Part shown: piece by piece, positions 3,951 through 5,525 of the stretch
Layout: every line of letters begins with the position of its first letter
Position numbering within the stretch: the stretch's first letter is position 1
Assembly (NCBI GenBank): GCA_964428935.1
Contig: CAYSAG010000331.1
Coordinates: forward strand, 1-5,525
Source of the DNA: JAADHY01 sp964428935
Lineage (GTDB): Bacteria > Planctomycetota > Planctomycetia > Planctomycetales > Planctomycetaceae
Length of the DNA: 5,525 bases
Direction of reading: 5' to 3'
The notes under the pieces: generated by a model
Database searches by the model: none
Told to the model about the DNA's origin: nothing
Seen by the model: only the letters and a program-made list of their open reading frames with translations
Position numbers and translations under genes: made by a program

Positions 3951-5525
3951 CTACCGCCTCCAAACCACCTGAGCGTAGACCGCTCGTTGTACTTCCGAAC
4001 CGGCGTACAACGTCGAAACGAACTCACGCCGGTGTCCGTCCAACAGGTTCTGGCCTACCAAGGCCAGCTCCAGCGAGTCGTCGTACTTCCAAGCCAGGCG
4101 CACGTCCAAGGTGAGGTACTCGCCGGTGTCGACGCCGGGCCGCACGCCGACGAACGGCCCGAGCCGCTCGACGTCGTCCACGTACCGTCCAATCAGGTCC
4201 AGCTCCCAACCGTCCGGCAGGTTCCAGGACGACTGCAGGTAGACCTGGTGAGGCGAAAAGCTTTCGAGGTCCATGTGGACGTAGCTGTAGACGCCGCGGA
4301 GCGTCCAGTCGGGAGTGACCTGCCACGTGGCGGTCAGTTCGGCCCCGTAGCCCCATTGCCAGCTCGATTGGTTGTCGGCCACCAGTGGCAAGACCGCGCC
4401 GCGCGGCGTCAGAAATGTGGGCTGAGCCGACCAGAAGACAAGGTCGGAGTAGCCGTTGACGAAGACGGCCAAGTCCCACGAGAACTCGTCGCTCGGTTGG
4501 GCTCGGTAGCCCGCTTCCAACGCCAGCAGCTTCTCGGAGTCGACGTTGCGGTTGCCGAACAGGGTCAGGTAGGTCGGCACGGGGCCGGGAACAATGCCGT
4601 AGACCAGTCGGAGGTCGTCGTTGCTGCGGGCCGGAGTTCGAACGGCTCGCGAGACCGCAACCCACGCCGTGTGCCGTTGGTCGAGGCTCCACAACAGCCG
4701 AGCCGTGGGTTGAACCTCCAGCCCCGTGAACGCGTTGTGTTCGATTTTCGTTCCCAGCGTCAGAAACAGTCGCTCGTCGACCAGCGTGATCTCGTCCTGC
4801 CCGAACCAACTGACTAGGTGGGTCCGGCGGCGTTGAGGTGTGAAGTCGAGCACGAAGGGGTCGGAGGTGGGCAGGTCGTCTTGGACAAACCGGTAGTGAG
4901 CTCCCCAGACCACCCGGTGCCGCTCGGCCGGCTGCAGCGTGTGGACGAATTCGACGTCAAACGTTCCCACTCGCTGCGTCAGGAAATGCCCGTGTCGGTT
5001 GGCCTGGTCGTAGTAGAGCTGCACCCAGTAGTGGCTCTGGTCGTCCACGGTGTGGGTCCAGCGAGCCAGGACGTTTCCGCCCTCGACCCGCTCGTCGTCG
5101 GCCAGTCGAGTCAGGAACGGCGGGTCGGGCACCCGGTGCCGCCAGTCGACACCGGACTGGCCCAGGTAGTAGTCGCCTTGGAGGGTGAATTCGTCGGCGG
5201 GGTCGGTGCAGTCCTCCGACTGCCAGTCCACACGGAAACCGAAGCGTCCCTGCCGCCAGTCGTCCGACGCGGCCGCCTCCGGAAAGCCTTCGTCGATTTC
5301 CCGGTGCTTCGCGTAGACGCGGTAGTAGACCCGCTCGCCCAGTTGACCGCCATACCGCACCGACGTAACCGCCTCGTCCACCGTGCCGCCCAGCGCGCTG
5401 ACCAACGCGCCCTGCGGCTGGCTAGCCTTCCTGGCGACAATGTTAATGACGCCGTCGACCGCGTCGACCCCCCAAACGCTGGCCCCCCGCCCACGAATCC
5501 CACCAACTCGCCCCACCCCCCCCCC
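3951..5525 (-). CDS. TonB-dependent outer-membrane receptor, N-terminus missing (partial)
   Basis: The C-terminal part, about 525 codons, of an outer-membrane receptor that uses TonB energy to import a ligand or sense it. The gene runs off the right end of the window. The first readable block, GASVWGVDAVDGVINIVARKA (codons at about 5486-5424), is the end of the plug domain, so the signal peptide, TonB box and most of the plug lie outside. The rest alternates aromatic and polar residues as in a 22-strand barrel: HYWVQLYYDQ, VVWGAHYRF, RLFLTLGTKIEHN, WVAVSRAVRTPAR and LALVGQNLLDGHRREF near the end. The last residues are AQVVWRR; most such receptors end in an aromatic residue, here displaced by two arginines. 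The frame stays open to the window edge, so a GTG at 5516 is not a real start. The ligand cannot be told from the barrel alone. The neighbouring YfiR and kinase genes suggest a signalling role as well as, or instead of, plain nutrient uptake. Confidence 0.92.
   Translation of the reverse strand, partial: GGGVGRVGGIRGRGASVWGVDAVDGVINIVARKASQPQGALVSALGGTVDEAVTSVRYGGQLGERVYYRVYAKHREIDEGFPEAAASDDWRQGRFGFRVDWQSEDCTDPADEFTLQGDYYLGQSGVDWRHRVPDPPFLTRLADDERVEGGNVLARWTHTVDDQSHYWVQLYYDQANRHGHFLTQRVGTFDVEFVHTLQPAERHRVVWGAHYRFVQDDLPTSDPFVLDFTPQRRRTHLVSWFGQDEITLVDERLFLTLGTKIEHNAFTGLEVQPTARLLWSLDQRHTAWVAVSRAVRTPARSNDDLRLVYGIVPGPVPTYLTLFGNRNVDSEKLLALEAGYRAQPSDEFSWDLAVFVNGYSDLVFWSAQPTFLTPRGAVLPLVADNQSSWQWGYGAELTATWQVTPDWTLRGVYSYVHMDLESFSPHQVYLQSSWNLPDGWELDLIGRYVDDVERLGPFVGVRPGVDTGEYLTLDVRLAWKYDDSLELALVGQNLLDGHRREFVSTLYAGSEVQRAVYAQVVWRR
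5484..5525. other. Probable low-quality window end with a poly-C run
   Basis: Positions 5511-5525 are all C except one A (poly-G on the coding strand). The adjacent plug motif reads RVGGIRGRGASVWG, where the family strongly favours a form like RVEVIRGPGASVWG. The apparent differences are changes towards G on the coding strand. This looks like error at a read or contig end and not like real divergence, so codons above about 5484 should not be trusted. Confidence 0.55.

Noticed and set aside
3785..4027. 81-residue N-terminal extension of the YfiR protein
   Set aside because: It overlaps the receptor's 3' end, is low-complexity and would put a signal peptide in the middle of the protein. The ATG at 3784 places the signal peptide at the N-terminus as expected.
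3029..4114. Long plus-strand open frame of 361 codons, and a second at 3747-4817 of 356 codons
   Set aside because: They lie antisense to the YfiR and receptor genes, show no recognisable domain and have Arg/Val/Gly-rich composition typical of shadows of GC-rich genes. The minus-strand frames carry clear family motifs.
1..5525. CRISPR array, insertion sequence, phage genes or a toxin-antitoxin pair
   Set aside because: No regularly spaced repeats, transposase motifs, paired terminal repeats or small gene pairs were found; the content is a signalling cluster.

Overview
The window is GC-rich (about 60% by eye) and bacterial, and all four supported genes lie on the minus strand. Read in the direction of transcription (high to low coordinates) they are: a TonB-dependent outer-membrane receptor cut off by the window end (5525-3951), a secreted YfiR/DUF4154 protein (3784-3098), a membrane sensor histidine kinase with a CHASE8-like periplasmic domain and a HAMP linker (2795-948), and a FixJ/NarL-type response regulator (850-89). 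The outer-membrane receptor and exported proteins indicate a Gram-negative-type (diderm) cell. The style of the kinase H-box (HNVGN) and of the FixJ-like regulator suggests Planctomycetota to me, but this is an impression from family resemblance; a deltaproteobacterial or other diderm origin is not excluded.

Layout: 1-88 holds no gene but a compact palindromic element (13-51) just past the regulator stop. 89-850 is the regulator, followed by a 97-bp gap. 948-2795 is the kinase. 2796-3097 is a gene-free stretch of about 300 bp with a strong terminator-like hairpin (2847-2893). 3098-3784 is the YfiR protein. 3785-3950 is a gene-free stretch of 166 bp with a hairpin and a perfect 12-bp palindrome. 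3951-5525 is the receptor barrel and the end of its plug. The last 15 bases are almost pure C, and the receptor motif next to them looks corrupted, so the right end is probably a low-quality contig edge.

Inferred joint function: the genes form a candidate trans-envelope signalling chain from outer-membrane receptor to periplasmic YfiR, inner-membrane CHASE8-HAMP kinase and DNA-binding regulator. The closest characterised parallel is YfiB-YfiN-YfiR of Pseudomonas aeruginosa, where periplasmic YfiR represses YfiN, a CHASE8-HAMP-GGDEF diguanylate cyclase. Here the output is a histidine kinase, a TonB-dependent receptor sits where the outer-membrane lipoprotein YfiB would be, and no GGDEF, EAL or OmpA domain is visible. 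The inducing ligand and the regulator's targets cannot be read from the sequence. The two longer gaps, one with a terminator-like hairpin, suggest the four genes need not form one uniform transcript.
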